DNA from: UBA7672 sp035548775
Lineage (GTDB): Bacteria > Pseudomonadota > Alphaproteobacteria > Caulobacterales > Hyphomonadaceae
Direction of reading: 5' to 3'
NCBI GenBank assembly: GCA_035548775.1
Contig: DASZSI010000396.1
Location: 1-8,247 of the forward strand
Length of the DNA stretch: 8,247 bases
The translations under genes and the position numbers were made by a program. The notes beneath the pieces are model-generated. The model was not told the DNA's origin and ran no database searches. It saw only the letters and a list, made by a program, of their open reading frames with translations. Below, in pieces: positions 1 to 6,752 of the stretch; position 1 is the stretch's first letter; each line of letters begins with the position of its first letter.

Positions 1-348
1 CCTTTCTCCAGCGTACGCCTTCGACGGGGAAGGAGTTGGGCGGACCCAATCCCGACGCGCCACTTCGACCTTCAGGCTCCACGCACACGATACGGTCCTC
101 TGCGCCGGGGAACTGGCCAGCCGCCCTCCCGCAGAGTGACGGGGTGACTGTCGCATGGGTTTTGTGGGGTAGGAGAAGATCGCCGGAAACCGGCCGGACT
201 GCGAAGGCCAAGTGGTTGAACCTGCTGGAGATGGGTGGGGGAAAGACTGCGGCTCAAACGGCTGGATTGCGGACGAGGGTGAAAGATTTTTTCCGACCCC
301 GGCGGGATGAGAGGGCCGTGGCCAGCAGGTTGTGAGATCGGGGAGCCA
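1..348. other. Intergenic stretch without a supported gene
   Basis: I see no credible protein or RNA gene here. Open frames on both strands are low-complexity and rich in Arg, Pro and Ser, and none has a good ribosome binding site or family resemblance. Three structures are visible. There is a small hairpin GCCGG-AAA-CCGGC at 182-194, an A/T-rich run GAAAGATTTTTTCC at 281-294, and a perfect 10-base inverted repeat, AACCTGCTGG at 219-228 with CCAGCAGGTT at 322-331. A small RNA or the degraded end of a neighbouring gene cannot be excluded. Confidence 0.5.
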
Positions 349-397
349 GCCCTCGTGGTTCGACGGACGGCCCTTCGGGCCTGCTCACCATGAGGGC
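349..397. repeat. Palindromic intergenic element, CCTCATGGTGAG type
   Basis: The outer arms GCCCTCGTGGT (349-359) and ACCATGAGGGC (387-397) pair at 10 of 11 positions. An inner hairpin GGCCC-TTC-GGGCC lies at 369-381. From memory, repeats with CCTCATGGT arms around a variable GC-rich hairpin are scattered through alphaproteobacterial intergenic DNA, so this is probably one copy of a dispersed family. It is the first of several palindromes packed into 349-610. It lies well past the 3' end (663) of the minus-strand membrane-protein gene. Family membership needs a genome-wide search. Confidence 0.75.
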
Positions 398-421
398 GAC
401 GAGAGAGCCAGGAGCGATGAG

Positions 422-466
422 TGGGTCCCGGATAGCGCTTCGCGCTTCCGGGATGACAAGTTGTGG
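422..466. repeat. REP-like hairpin element (CGGGATGACA family), copy 1
   Basis: A stem-loop spans 427-452: CCCGGA (427-432) pairs with TCCGGG (447-452), and AGCGC (434-438) with GCGCT (442-446), with one bulged T at 433 and a TTC loop. Bases 422-459 match the reverse complement of 6753-6790 at 36 of 38 positions, so this is the same element in the opposite orientation about 6.3 kb away. The 21 bases 446-466 recur exactly at 580-600. The location is intergenic. Confidence 0.85.
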
Positions 467-493
467 GAGGTGCGTCGCGTGCGTGAACGATCG

Positions 494-566
494 TCTGGAA
501 GCGTAGCGCAAGCTACGCGTCCCCGGCGGAGGCCGGGGAGGCGTGAACGAGGTTCACGCTTCCAGA
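494..566. repeat. 73-base palindromic element foldable as a perfect cloverleaf
   Basis: The outer stem TCTGGAA (494-500) pairs with TTCCAGA (560-566). Inside are three perfect hairpins in a row: GCGTAGC-GCAA-GCTACGC (501-518), CCCCGGC-GGAG-GCCGGGG (521-538) and GCGTGAAC-GAG-GTTCACGC (541-559). Only GT (519-520) and AG (539-540) remain unpaired between arms. The fold is a four-way junction with 29 base pairs and no mismatch. It is not a tRNA: the loops have 3-4 bases, no anticodon loop is present, and the arm lengths are wrong. The short direct repeat GCGTGAACGA occurs at 481-490 and again at 541-550, in arm 3. It is most likely a dispersed palindromic unit; a structured RNA or a cruciform site are alternatives. 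Confidence 0.8.
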
Positions 567-579
567 TACGCAGGTTCGG

Positions 580-610
580 TTCCGGGATGACAAGTTGTGG
601 CGGGATGACA
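580..610. repeat. Partial copies of the CGGGATGACA repeat
   Basis: Bases 580-600 are an exact 21-base copy of 446-466, without the left half of the hairpin seen there. A further CGGGATGACA follows at once at 601-610. Together with 449-458 this makes three same-strand copies of CGGGATGACA within 165 bases, which suggests local duplication or nested insertion of repeat units. From 611 to the stop of the membrane-protein gene at 663 I see nothing else. Confidence 0.75.
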
Positions 611-662
611 CTACAGGTGACGCTGCGATGGGCGGCGCGCGCCCTCTGCGAAATCGATCCGA

Positions 663-1226
663 CTAACGAAGGATCCAACTTGTGGGCAAGGCAATATTGG
701 CGAGATAGCCGGCAATCATGATCCAGAGCAGCGCGAGATCGAGCTTGGCGCTCTTCGAAAAGGGCAACACGACAAGCATCGGCCAATAGGTGAGCGCGCC
801 GAACCAGTAGCTGAAGTCCAGAACAGGCGGGTGGAGCGCAGTTGTCGCCGCGGTAATTGTGACGTTTGCCAGAATAATGCCCCCAACGACGAGGCGCTTA
901 GTGCGCCAATAGTAATCGCGCAGGTCCGTCCATTCGTCGATGTTGCGGGGGAACACGAGACCAGCGGCCATGTAATAGGTCAGCGCAACGATGAGCGCGC
1001 CAAACATCGTGCCCCAGTTGACGTCAATGCGGTCACGAATGCCCCAGATGTAAATCCAGAGACTGGTGAGGTCGAGGAACACGAAAATCGTAAGAGATGG
1101 CGTAAGCCAGCCCAACGTGATGTGCTCGCGCGCGCCGACGGCATTCAAAAAGCCGCTCGCCACTTGGGCCACCGAGAGGCCAAGCAACAGCCCGTAGAAA
1201 GACAGATAGAAGTCAAACGCGTTCAT
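663..1226 (-). CDS. Six-helix integral membrane protein of unknown function
   Basis: I do not recognise this 187-residue protein's family by name. It is strongly hydrophobic, with probable membrane segments near residues 5-27, 38-62, 72-93, 112-132, 138-156 and 162-181. Charged loops separate them, for example RDRID near 64-68 and the region 94-111 (PRNIDEWTDLRDYYWRTK). No signal peptide is needed. The frame stays open upstream to 1364, but that extension is Arg/Pro-rich and unlike a membrane protein. I chose the ATG at 1226 because the first hydrophobic segment begins right after it; GGGGCGG just upstream is a weak binding site. The gene is 207 bases downstream of the tail-anchored gene on the same strand, so it probably has its own promoter. 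Its 3' end faces the palindrome cluster. It is probably real because of the coherent helix pattern, but the role is unknown. Confidence 0.72.
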   Translation of the reverse strand: MNAFDFYLSFYGLLLGLSVAQVASGFLNAVGAREHITLGWLTPSLTIFVFLDLTSLWIYIWGIRDRIDVNWGTMFGALIVALTYYMAAGLVFPRNIDEWTDLRDYYWRTKRLVVGGIILANVTITAATTALHPPVLDFSYWFGALTYWPMLVVLPFSKSAKLDLALLWIMIAGYLANIALPTSWILR

Positions 1227-1433
1227 GAGCCGCCCCAATAGATTAGGTACTATGTTGCCGCGCTGTAGTGGGTCGCGCCACAGCTGTTTCGGGTGGCGCG
1301 ATCCGGCGAGATCCAGACAGTTTCCACGACGGGGCGAATAGGCTGGGCTGGCCCAATCGATCACGGCGGTAGGCTACCTGCGAGTGACGCGAAAAACCGG
1401 GGCCCCCGCACAGGTTGTGATTGCGCGGCGGGG

Positions 1434-1757
1434 TTAGCCGGCCGCCTTGAGCACGGCGAGCGCCATCGCCGCGACAAGCAGGATCGCCGCCACCAGCAGC
1501 ACTAAGATTTTGCGAGCCTGCCGCCGCTTTTGCGCCACTGCGTAGGCGGCTTCGTTGAGCCAGTACATGTCCTCGCCTACACTGACGATCGAGCCCTCCG
1601 CCACCAGCGCCAACAGCGCGCGCCTGCCTATCCAGCGCTGCGGGCGAAGCAGCGCTGCCGTCTCGCGCGAGAGCGCTTTATGTTCCCGCAGGTGATTGAC
1701 GAATTCGCGCTCCAGCCTAGCCCGCTGCGCGGCGACAATAGCTGCGGCTGCACCCAT
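1434..1757 (-). CDS. Small tail-anchored protein with winged-helix-like N-terminus
   Basis: The protein has 107 residues. Residues 1-80 are hydrophilic and mostly helical (for example LEREFVNHLREHKALSRETAALL), followed by GSIVSVGEDMYWLNEAAY (55-72), which could be the strand-turn-strand wing of a winged-helix fold. A basic patch QKRRQARK (76-83) precedes one membrane helix at about 84-103, and the protein ends three or four residues later. The positive-inside rule puts the soluble part in the cytoplasm. GGGAGA lies 7 bases before the ATG, a good ribosome binding site that supports this start. The gene is divergent from sdhE across 172 bases. I do not recognise a named family; the winged-helix idea is inference from pattern only and there is no evidence that it binds DNA. 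Confidence 0.72.
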   Translation of the reverse strand: MGAAAAIVAAQRARLEREFVNHLREHKALSRETAALLRPQRWIGRRALLALVAEGSIVSVGEDMYWLNEAAYAVAQKRRQARKILVLLVAAILLVAAMALAVLKAAG

Positions 1758-1929
1758 GGCCGATTCTCCCGCCGCCCAGAAGCTAGCGTTATCCGGCAGG
1801 CACTACAAACGTCAGGGATCGGCGAATTGCTGTCGGACTGAGCCTTGCGCGCGGGCCGCGGATCGGACCTTTTCAAGAGTGAGGTGCGTGGCGTAGAGAC
1901 GCGGGCGCGAAACTGGAGACTGGCCGAGC
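1758..1929. promoter_or_regulatory. Divergent gap between tail-anchored gene and sdhE
   Basis: Both flanking genes are transcribed away from this 172-base gap, so it must hold at least one promoter for each unless one lies elsewhere. I could not identify a convincing -35/-10 pair on either strand. The right end carries the probable sdhE ribosome binding site GGAGA at 1915-1919, and the left end carries the minus-strand site for the tail-anchored gene at about 1765-1770. Confidence 0.4.
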
Positions 1930-2199
1930 GTGACGCCGGACATCGAGACCCGCAGGCGGAAGTTGCAGTTCCGGGCGAGCCGGCGGGGCTTTCGCGAGCT
2001 CGACCTTTATATGCAGCAGTTCACGGACGCTCATCTGGCGGGGTTCGACGGGGCGCAGCTCGACCAGTTCGAGGCTGTCCTGAACATTCCCGACCAGCAC
2101 GTTTTCGACTGGATCATGGGAAAGTCCCCGCCGCCGCAGGACATGCGTTCGGAAGTGCTCGACCTTCTGTTGTCCTTCCGTTATTCCGCCCCCAGATAG
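1930..2199 (+). CDS. sdhE: Succinate dehydrogenase assembly factor SdhE (FAD assembly factor)
   Basis: The 89-residue product matches the SdhE/Sdh5 (YgfY, DUF339) family in length and layout. These small cytoplasmic helical proteins help attach FAD covalently to SdhA of succinate dehydrogenase (complex II, TCA cycle). The signature RGxxE is visible as R19-G20-F21-R22-E23 in RRKLQFRASRRGFRELD, followed by the usual FTDAHLAGFD and the FDWIMG segment (residues 59-64). It starts with GTG at 1930; GGAGA ends 10 bases upstream, and the distance from start to the RGxxE motif fits the family. mfd follows after 83 bases on the same strand. In several alphaproteobacteria, from memory, this gene sits between recG and mfd; here the upstream neighbour is a different small gene. 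Family assignment is strong; direct function is by homology. Confidence 0.93.
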   Translation: MTPDIETRRRKLQFRASRRGFRELDLYMQQFTDAHLAGFDGAQLDQFEAVLNIPDQHVFDWIMGKSPPPQDMRSEVLDLLLSFRYSAPR

Positions 2200-2282
2200 C
2201 GGACTGCCAGCACTGCCCGGACGCCTTGTCGCGCCCAAGGGCGGGAGAACGATTCACTTAAGCGGATTTCGGCGCGTCATAC

Positions 2283-5200
2283 ATGAGAGTCTGGGACGCA
2301 ATCGCCAGTCAGGCAAAGCCGGTGCGGGTCTACGAAACCCCGTTCATCGCGGACGTGCGCCTGATGGCGGAGGCGGTGCAGAAGCGGGGGGGCGCCGGGC
2401 TCTATATCGCGCGGGACGATCGCTATGCCTTCATGGCGGCGAGCGCGGCGCGGTTCTTTGCCCCGCTGCTGGAGGTCGTGAACCTGCCGGCGTGGGATTG
2501 CCTGCCTTACGACCGGATGAGCCCAAGCCCGGGCGTGGCGGCGCAACGCTGCGCGGCGCTGGCCAGGCTGGCGACAAGAAGCAAGGCGCCGGTGCTGGCG
2601 ATCACTACGGCATCGTCGGCTGTGCAGCGCGTGCCGCCGCGCGCGCACATGGGTGCGGCAGGTTTTGTGGCGCGCGTGGGCGAGAACGTGCCGCTCGACC
2701 GGATCAACGCGTATCTGTCAATCAACGGCTATGCGCGGGCGCCGACGGTGCGGGAGCCCGGGGAGTATTCGATCCGCGGCGGCATCGTCGACATTTTTCC
2801 AGCAGGATCGATCGAGCCGGTGCGACTGGATTTCTTCGGCGATGAGCTGGAGAAGGCACGCTATTTCGATCCGGAGACGCAGCGATCCACGGTCGAGCTG
2901 AAGGAGCTGGTGCTCGCGCCGGTGAGCGAGATCGATTTTTCGGATGAGGCGCTAAGCCGGCTGCGGAAGAATTTCCTTGCGGCGTTCGGTTCGCCGGGCG
3001 GTGATCCGACATATGAATCGGCGCGCGATCGCATCCGGCGGCAAGGTGTCGAGCAGTGGTTGCCGCTGTTCTATGATGGGCTTGAGACGGTGTTCGACTA
3101 TGTGGGCCCGGATGCGCTGGTCGGGCTGGATGCGGCGACGGCAGAAGCCGCCAACGAGCGAATCGGACAGGCGCTGGAGTATTATGAAGTCCGGAAGAGC
3201 TCTGTTGCGGGAGGATCGGCTGCGCATGTCCTGCCGCCGCACCAGCTTTACCTGTCGCCCAGGGACCTGACCGAGGTTCTGGCGGCGCGGCCGACGGTGT
3301 CGTTCTCCTCGCAGGATGCGCCTGAAAAAGCGGACGCGCTGCACGGACGGGCGCGGCTGGCGCGGAATTTCGTGGCCGAGCGGGCCAATCCAGGCGCGAA
3401 CCTGTTCGACGCTGTCGTGCGCCATGTTCGGGAAAAGCAGGCTGCGGGCAGGCGAGTCATCATCGCAGCGTGGAGCCAGGGATCGGCCAGCCGCCTGACT
3501 GGCATTCTCGAAGACCACGGCATCAAGGATGCGCGGCTGATCGGGTCATGGCCGGAGGCGCAGAAGCAGACCGTGTCGGTGGCCGAGCTGGCGGTAGAGA
3601 CCGGGTTCGAGGACGACGATCTCGTCCTGATCTCCGAGCAGGACATGCTGGGCGACAAGCTGGCGCGGCCCCGGCGGCGGAAATCATCTGCGGCGGTGAT
3701 CGCGGAGGCGGCTGCGCTGTCGGCGGGCGACCTGATCGTGCACGTGGAGCACGGCGTCGGGCGCTATGACGGCTTGCGTACGGTGACGGTGAACGAGGCG
3801 CCGCATGACTGCCTGGAGCTGATCTATGCCGGCGGCGACAAGATCCTGCTGCCGGTCGAGAACGTGGAACTGATCTCGCGCTATGGCGCCGAGAGCGGCG
3901 AGGGCGCGCTGGATCGGCTGGGCGGCGGCGGCTGGCAGTCGCGCAAGGCGCGCGCCAAGAAGAAGATCATGGACATGGCGGACGAGCTGATCCGGCTCGC
4001 CGCCGAGCGCGAGATGAAACGCGCGCCGAAGACGGATGCCTCCGAAGGCGTGTTCCGGGAATTTGCGGCGCGCTTCCCTTATGAGGAGACGGACGACCAG
4101 CTTTCGGCCATCGAGGACGTGGTGAAGGACCTGACCTCAGGCCGGCCGATGGACCGGCTGATCTGCGGCGACGTCGGTTTCGGCAAGACGGAAGTGGCGT
4201 TGCGCGCGGCCTTCCTGGTGGCGATGACCGGGCTGCAGGTGGCGGTGGTGGCGCCGACGACGCTGTTGGCGCGGCAGCATTTCCAGACATTCTCCGAACG
4301 CTTCGCCGGCTGGCCGATCAAGGTGCGGCAGTTGTCGCGGTTTGTGAGCGCCAAAGAAGCTGCGCAGACGCGGGACGAGATCAACAATGGCGAGTGCGAT
4401 GTGGTGATCGGCACGCACGCTATCCTGGCCAAGACCATCAACTTCAAGCGGCTGGGCCTGGTGGTGGTGGACGAAGAGCAGCGCTTTGGCGTGAAGCACA
4501 AGGAGCGGCTGAAGGAGCTGAAGGCGGACGTGCATGTGCTGACGCTGTCGGCCACGCCGATTCCGCGCACGCTGCAGATGGCGCTGACGGGTATTCGCGA
4601 CTTGTCGATCATCGCGACGCCGCCGATCGACCGGCTGGCGGTGCGGACCTATGTGGTCGAGTTCGATCCGGTGACGATCCGCGAGGCGCTGCTACGCGAG
4701 CACTATCGTGGCGGGCAGACCTACTTCGTGGCGCCGCGCGTGGCGGACCTGCCTTTCCTGGAGCGGTATCTCAAGGAGCAAGTGCCGGAGGTGAAGGTGC
4801 TGACGGCGCATGGGCAGTTGGCGGCGACCGACCTGGAAGACGTGATGACAGAGTTCTACGACGGCAAGGCCGATGTGTTGCTGTCGACGACCATCGTGGA
4901 GTCGGGCCTGGACATTCCGCGGGCCAATACGCTCGTGGTGCATCGGGCCGACATGTTCGGCCTGGCGCAGCTCTACCAACTGCGCGGGCGCGTGGGGCGG
5001 GCGAAGTTGCGCGCCTATGCCTTCCTGACGACGCCGGAGAATGAGGCGTTGACCGAGGGCGCGGAGAAGCGGCTGAAGGTGCTGCAGTCGCTCGACAGCC
5101 TGGGGGCTGGCTTCATGCTGGCGAGCCACGACCTCGACATGCGCGGCGGTGGGAACCTGCTGGGCGAAGAACAGTCGGGGCACATCCGCGAAGTAGGTGT

Positions 5201-5729
5201 CGAGCTTTACCAGCAGATGCTGGAGGATGCCGTGAAGGCGCTGAAGTCGGGCGCCAGCCTCGATACGCATGAGGTGGCGGACGACTGGTCGCCACAGATC
5301 GACATCGGCGCGGCCGTGCTGATCCCGGAGGATTATGTCGAGGACCTGTCGACGCGGTTGTCACTCTATCGGCGGCTGGCTGATCTCACGGAGGAAGCTG
5401 ATCGGGAGGCGTTTGCGGCCGAACTGATCGACCGTTTCGGTCCGCTGCCGGACGAGACGAAGCAGCTGCTAGAGATCACGGCGGTCAAGATCCTTTGCAA
5501 GCGGCTGGGAGTCGCGAAGGTGTCGGCTGGTCCGAAGGGCGCGCTGCTCGGCTTCCGGGATAATGCTCCGCTGGATACGGCCAAGCTGGTGGCCTATGTG
5601 CAGGGTCGCCCGAATGCGCTGAAGCTGCGGCCCGACATGAAGCTGGTCGCCCAGGGCGCATGGCCCGACGCGCCGGCGAGGCTGGCGGCGGTTAAGGCGC
5701 TGCTGCGGGATATGAGTACGTTGTTGTAG
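2283..5729 (+). CDS. mfd: Transcription-repair coupling factor Mfd
   Basis: The 1148-residue product has the same length as Escherichia coli Mfd as I recall it. Mfd is a DNA translocase that pushes RNA polymerase stalled at lesions off DNA and recruits UvrA for excision repair. The degenerate UvrB-like N-terminal module is recognisable by LPAWDCLPYD (68-77) and PGEYSIRGGIVDIFPAG (159-175). The RNA polymerase-interacting domain follows with HVEHGVGRYDGL (from 487). The RecG-like helicase motor shows Walker A GDVGFGKT (629-636), DEEQ (730-733), SATPIPRT (756-763), RGRVGR (901-906) and the translocation region around 947-970 (ASHDLDMRGGGNLLGEEQSG). The C-terminal TRCF domain begins near D1000. 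No key motif is missing. The ATG at 2283 has no strong ribosome binding site, so the exact start is slightly uncertain. The dehydrogenase gene follows after 10 bases. Confidence 0.98.
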   Translation: MRVWDAIASQAKPVRVYETPFIADVRLMAEAVQKRGGAGLYIARDDRYAFMAASAARFFAPLLEVVNLPAWDCLPYDRMSPSPGVAAQRCAALARLATRSKAPVLAITTASSAVQRVPPRAHMGAAGFVARVGENVPLDRINAYLSINGYARAPTVREPGEYSIRGGIVDIFPAGSIEPVRLDFFGDELEKARYFDPETQRSTVELKELVLAPVSEIDFSDEALSRLRKNFLAAFGSPGGDPTYESARDRIRRQGVEQWLPLFYDGLETVFDYVGPDALVGLDAATAEAANERIGQALEYYEVRKSSVAGGSAAHVLPPHQLYLSPRDLTEVLAARPTVSFSSQDAPEKADALHGRARLARNFVAERANPGANLFDAVVRHVREKQAAGRRVIIAAWSQGSASRLTGILEDHGIKDARLIGSWPEAQKQTVSVAELAVETGFEDDDLVLISEQDMLGDKLARPRRRKSSAAVIAEAAALSAGDLIVHVEHGVGRYDGLRTVTVNEAPHDCLELIYAGGDKILLPVENVELISRYGAESGEGALDRLGGGGWQSRKARAKKKIMDMADELIRLAAEREMKRAPKTDASEGVFREFAARFPYEETDDQLSAIEDVVKDLTSGRPMDRLICGDVGFGKTEVALRAAFLVAMTGLQVAVVAPTTLLARQHFQTFSERFAGWPIKVRQLSRFVSAKEAAQTRDEINNGECDVVIGTHAILAKTINFKRLGLVVVDEEQRFGVKHKERLKELKADVHVLTLSATPIPRTLQMALTGIRDLSIIATPPIDRLAVRTYVVEFDPVTIREALLREHYRGGQTYFVAPRVADLPFLERYLKEQVPEVKVLTAHGQLAATDLEDVMTEFYDGKADVLLSTTIVESGLDIPRANTLVVHRADMFGLAQLYQLRGRVGRAKLRAYAFLTTPENEALTEGAEKRLKVLQSLDSLGAGFMLASHDLDMRGGGNLLGEEQSGHIREVGVELYQQMLEDAVKALKSGASLDTHEVADDWSPQIDIGAAVLIPEDYVEDLSTRLSLYRRLADLTEEADREAFAAELIDRFGPLPDETKQLLEITAVKILCKRLGVAKVSAGPKGALLGFRDNAPLDTAKLVAYVQGRPNALKLRPDMKLVAQGAWPDAPARLAAVKALLRDMSTLL

Positions 5730-5739
5730 GGAGTGGCTG

Positions 5740-6495
5740 ATGACGGGGCGTGTTGAAGGCCGGGTTGCGCTGGTAACCGGGGCGTCGAGCGGGTTGGGGC
5801 GGCGTTTTGCAAAGGTGCTGGCGGCCGAGGGCGCGAAGGTGGTCGTCGCCGCGCGGCGCAAGGACAAGCTGGACGATCTCGTGAAGGAGATCGGCGCCAA
5901 CACGGTCGCCATGCAGTGCGACGTGACTGACGAGGCGCAAGTGATCGCGCTCTACGATGCGGCCGAGAGGAAGTTCGGGCTGGTCGACACGGTCATCAAC
6001 AATGCGGGCATGACGCACGCGACCAATGCGGTGACGCAGGACATCGCCGAATTTCGCAAGATCATGGACCTCAACGTTACCGCCGTGTGGTGCGTGGCGC
6101 GCGAGGCGGCGCGGCGACTGATCAAGGCTGGCCCGGAGAAGGCGATGCGCGGGCGCATCGTCAATATCGCTTCGATGGCCGGGCAGATCGTGATCCCGAA
6201 CGTGACGGCCTACAACACATCGAAAGCGGCGTGCGCGCACCTGACCCGCTCGCTGGCGCGGGAATGGGCGCGACATGGGATCAACGTGAATGCGCTGTCG
6301 CCCGGCTATGTGGCGACGGAGCTGACCGAGGAATGGCTCAATGGCGAGGGTGGGCAGAAGACGATTGGCAAGTCGCCGCGCCGCCGCGTGATGGATGAGG
6401 AGAGCCTCGACGAGGCACTGTTGTTCCTTGCCTCCGACGGGGCGAAGTTCGTCACCGGCAGCGACGTGCTGGTGGATGATGCGCAGAGCATGTGA
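5740..6495 (+). CDS. Short-chain dehydrogenase/reductase (classical SDR)
   Basis: This is a complete 251-residue Rossmann-fold oxidoreductase of the classical SDR family. The cofactor motif TGASSGLG is at 13-20, CDVTD at 60-64, NNAG at 87-90, and the catalytic residues are N112, S145, Y158 and K162 (AYNTSK). SPGYVATEL (187-195) is the usual segment after the active site. Arg39-Arg40 after the second strand suggest NADP(H) over NAD(H), an inference from the charge rule. The substrate cannot be read from sequence; 3-oxoacyl or other ketone reduction or alcohol oxidation are possible. The start is well supported: GGGAG at 5729-5733 overlaps the last base of the mfd stop codon and lies 6 bases before the ATG. 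Such packing suggests cotranscription with mfd. The stop overlaps the next gene's ATG. Confidence 0.95.
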   Translation: MTGRVEGRVALVTGASSGLGRRFAKVLAAEGAKVVVAARRKDKLDDLVKEIGANTVAMQCDVTDEAQVIALYDAAERKFGLVDTVINNAGMTHATNAVTQDIAEFRKIMDLNVTAVWCVAREAARRLIKAGPEKAMRGRIVNIASMAGQIVIPNVTAYNTSKAACAHLTRSLAREWARHGINVNALSPGYVATELTEEWLNGEGGQKTIGKSPRRRVMDEESLDEALLFLASDGAKFVTGSDVLVDDAQSM

Positions 6496-6740
6496 TGCGG
6501 TTGTTTGCCATCCTCGCCGCGCTTGCGCTGACTGGCTGCTCCAATCCGGAACAGCAATGGGTCGGCAGCTGCGTGAAGAACGGGATGTCGAAGGAGCTTT
6601 GCGAGTGCATCGCCAAGCGCATCCCGGCTGACAAGCGAGAGGCCATGGCGAAGGCGCCCGACAAGGTGGGCGGCTGGGTGCTCGATCCGAGTCTTGCTTC
6701 GGCCCAATCCTGCTTCGATGTGCAGACGACGACCGGTTAG
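6495..6740 (+). CDS. Small cysteine-containing lipoprotein
   Basis: The protein has 81 residues. It begins with a lipoprotein signal peptide, MRLFAILAALALTGC, whose lipobox L12-T13-G14-C15 predicts cleavage before Cys15 and lipidation there. The mature part is about 67 residues with four further cysteines (C26, C36, C38, C73), in a C-x9-C-x-C spacing plus one near the end, so two disulfides in the periplasm are plausible. Its ATG shares one base with the TGA of the dehydrogenase (TGATG at 6493-6497), a classic translational-coupling arrangement, and no strong separate ribosome binding site is seen. A GTG at 6492 could add one residue. I do not recognise the family; the C-x-C pattern resembles other short alphaproteobacterial lipoproteins of unknown function. 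Confidence 0.85.
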   Translation: MRLFAILAALALTGCSNPEQQWVGSCVKNGMSKELCECIAKRIPADKREAMAKAPDKVGGWVLDPSLASAQSCFDVQTTTG

Positions 6741-6752
6741 TCAGCTCAGCTG

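Noticed and set aside
36..335. Plus-strand open frame of 99 codons at the left edge
   Set aside because: There is no ribosome binding site, no recognisable domain, and the opposite strand has equally open frames; nothing distinguishes it from chance.
494..566. tRNA-like cloverleaf as a possible tRNA gene
   Set aside because: It has four stems, but the loops are 3-4 bases, there is no seven-base anticodon loop, no proper T-loop and no acceptor end, so it cannot be a tRNA.
349..610. CRISPR array
   Set aside because: Repeats are few, of different types and unevenly spaced, without uniform spacers or cas genes nearby.
831..1241. Plus-strand open frame opposite the membrane-protein gene
   Set aside because: The product is highly charged and compositionally odd, whereas the minus-strand frame encodes a coherent six-helix membrane protein.
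1365..1433. Possible terminator GGGGGCCCC followed by T-run downstream of the tail-anchored gene (minus strand)
   Set aside because: The GC palindrome around 1399-1407 has no room for a loop, so although five T residues follow, it is not a standard intrinsic terminator.
2200..2282. Hairpin CGCCC-AA-GGGCG (2232-2243) between sdhE and mfd as terminator or attenuator
   Set aside because: The loop of two bases is too small, the stem is short and no U-run follows.
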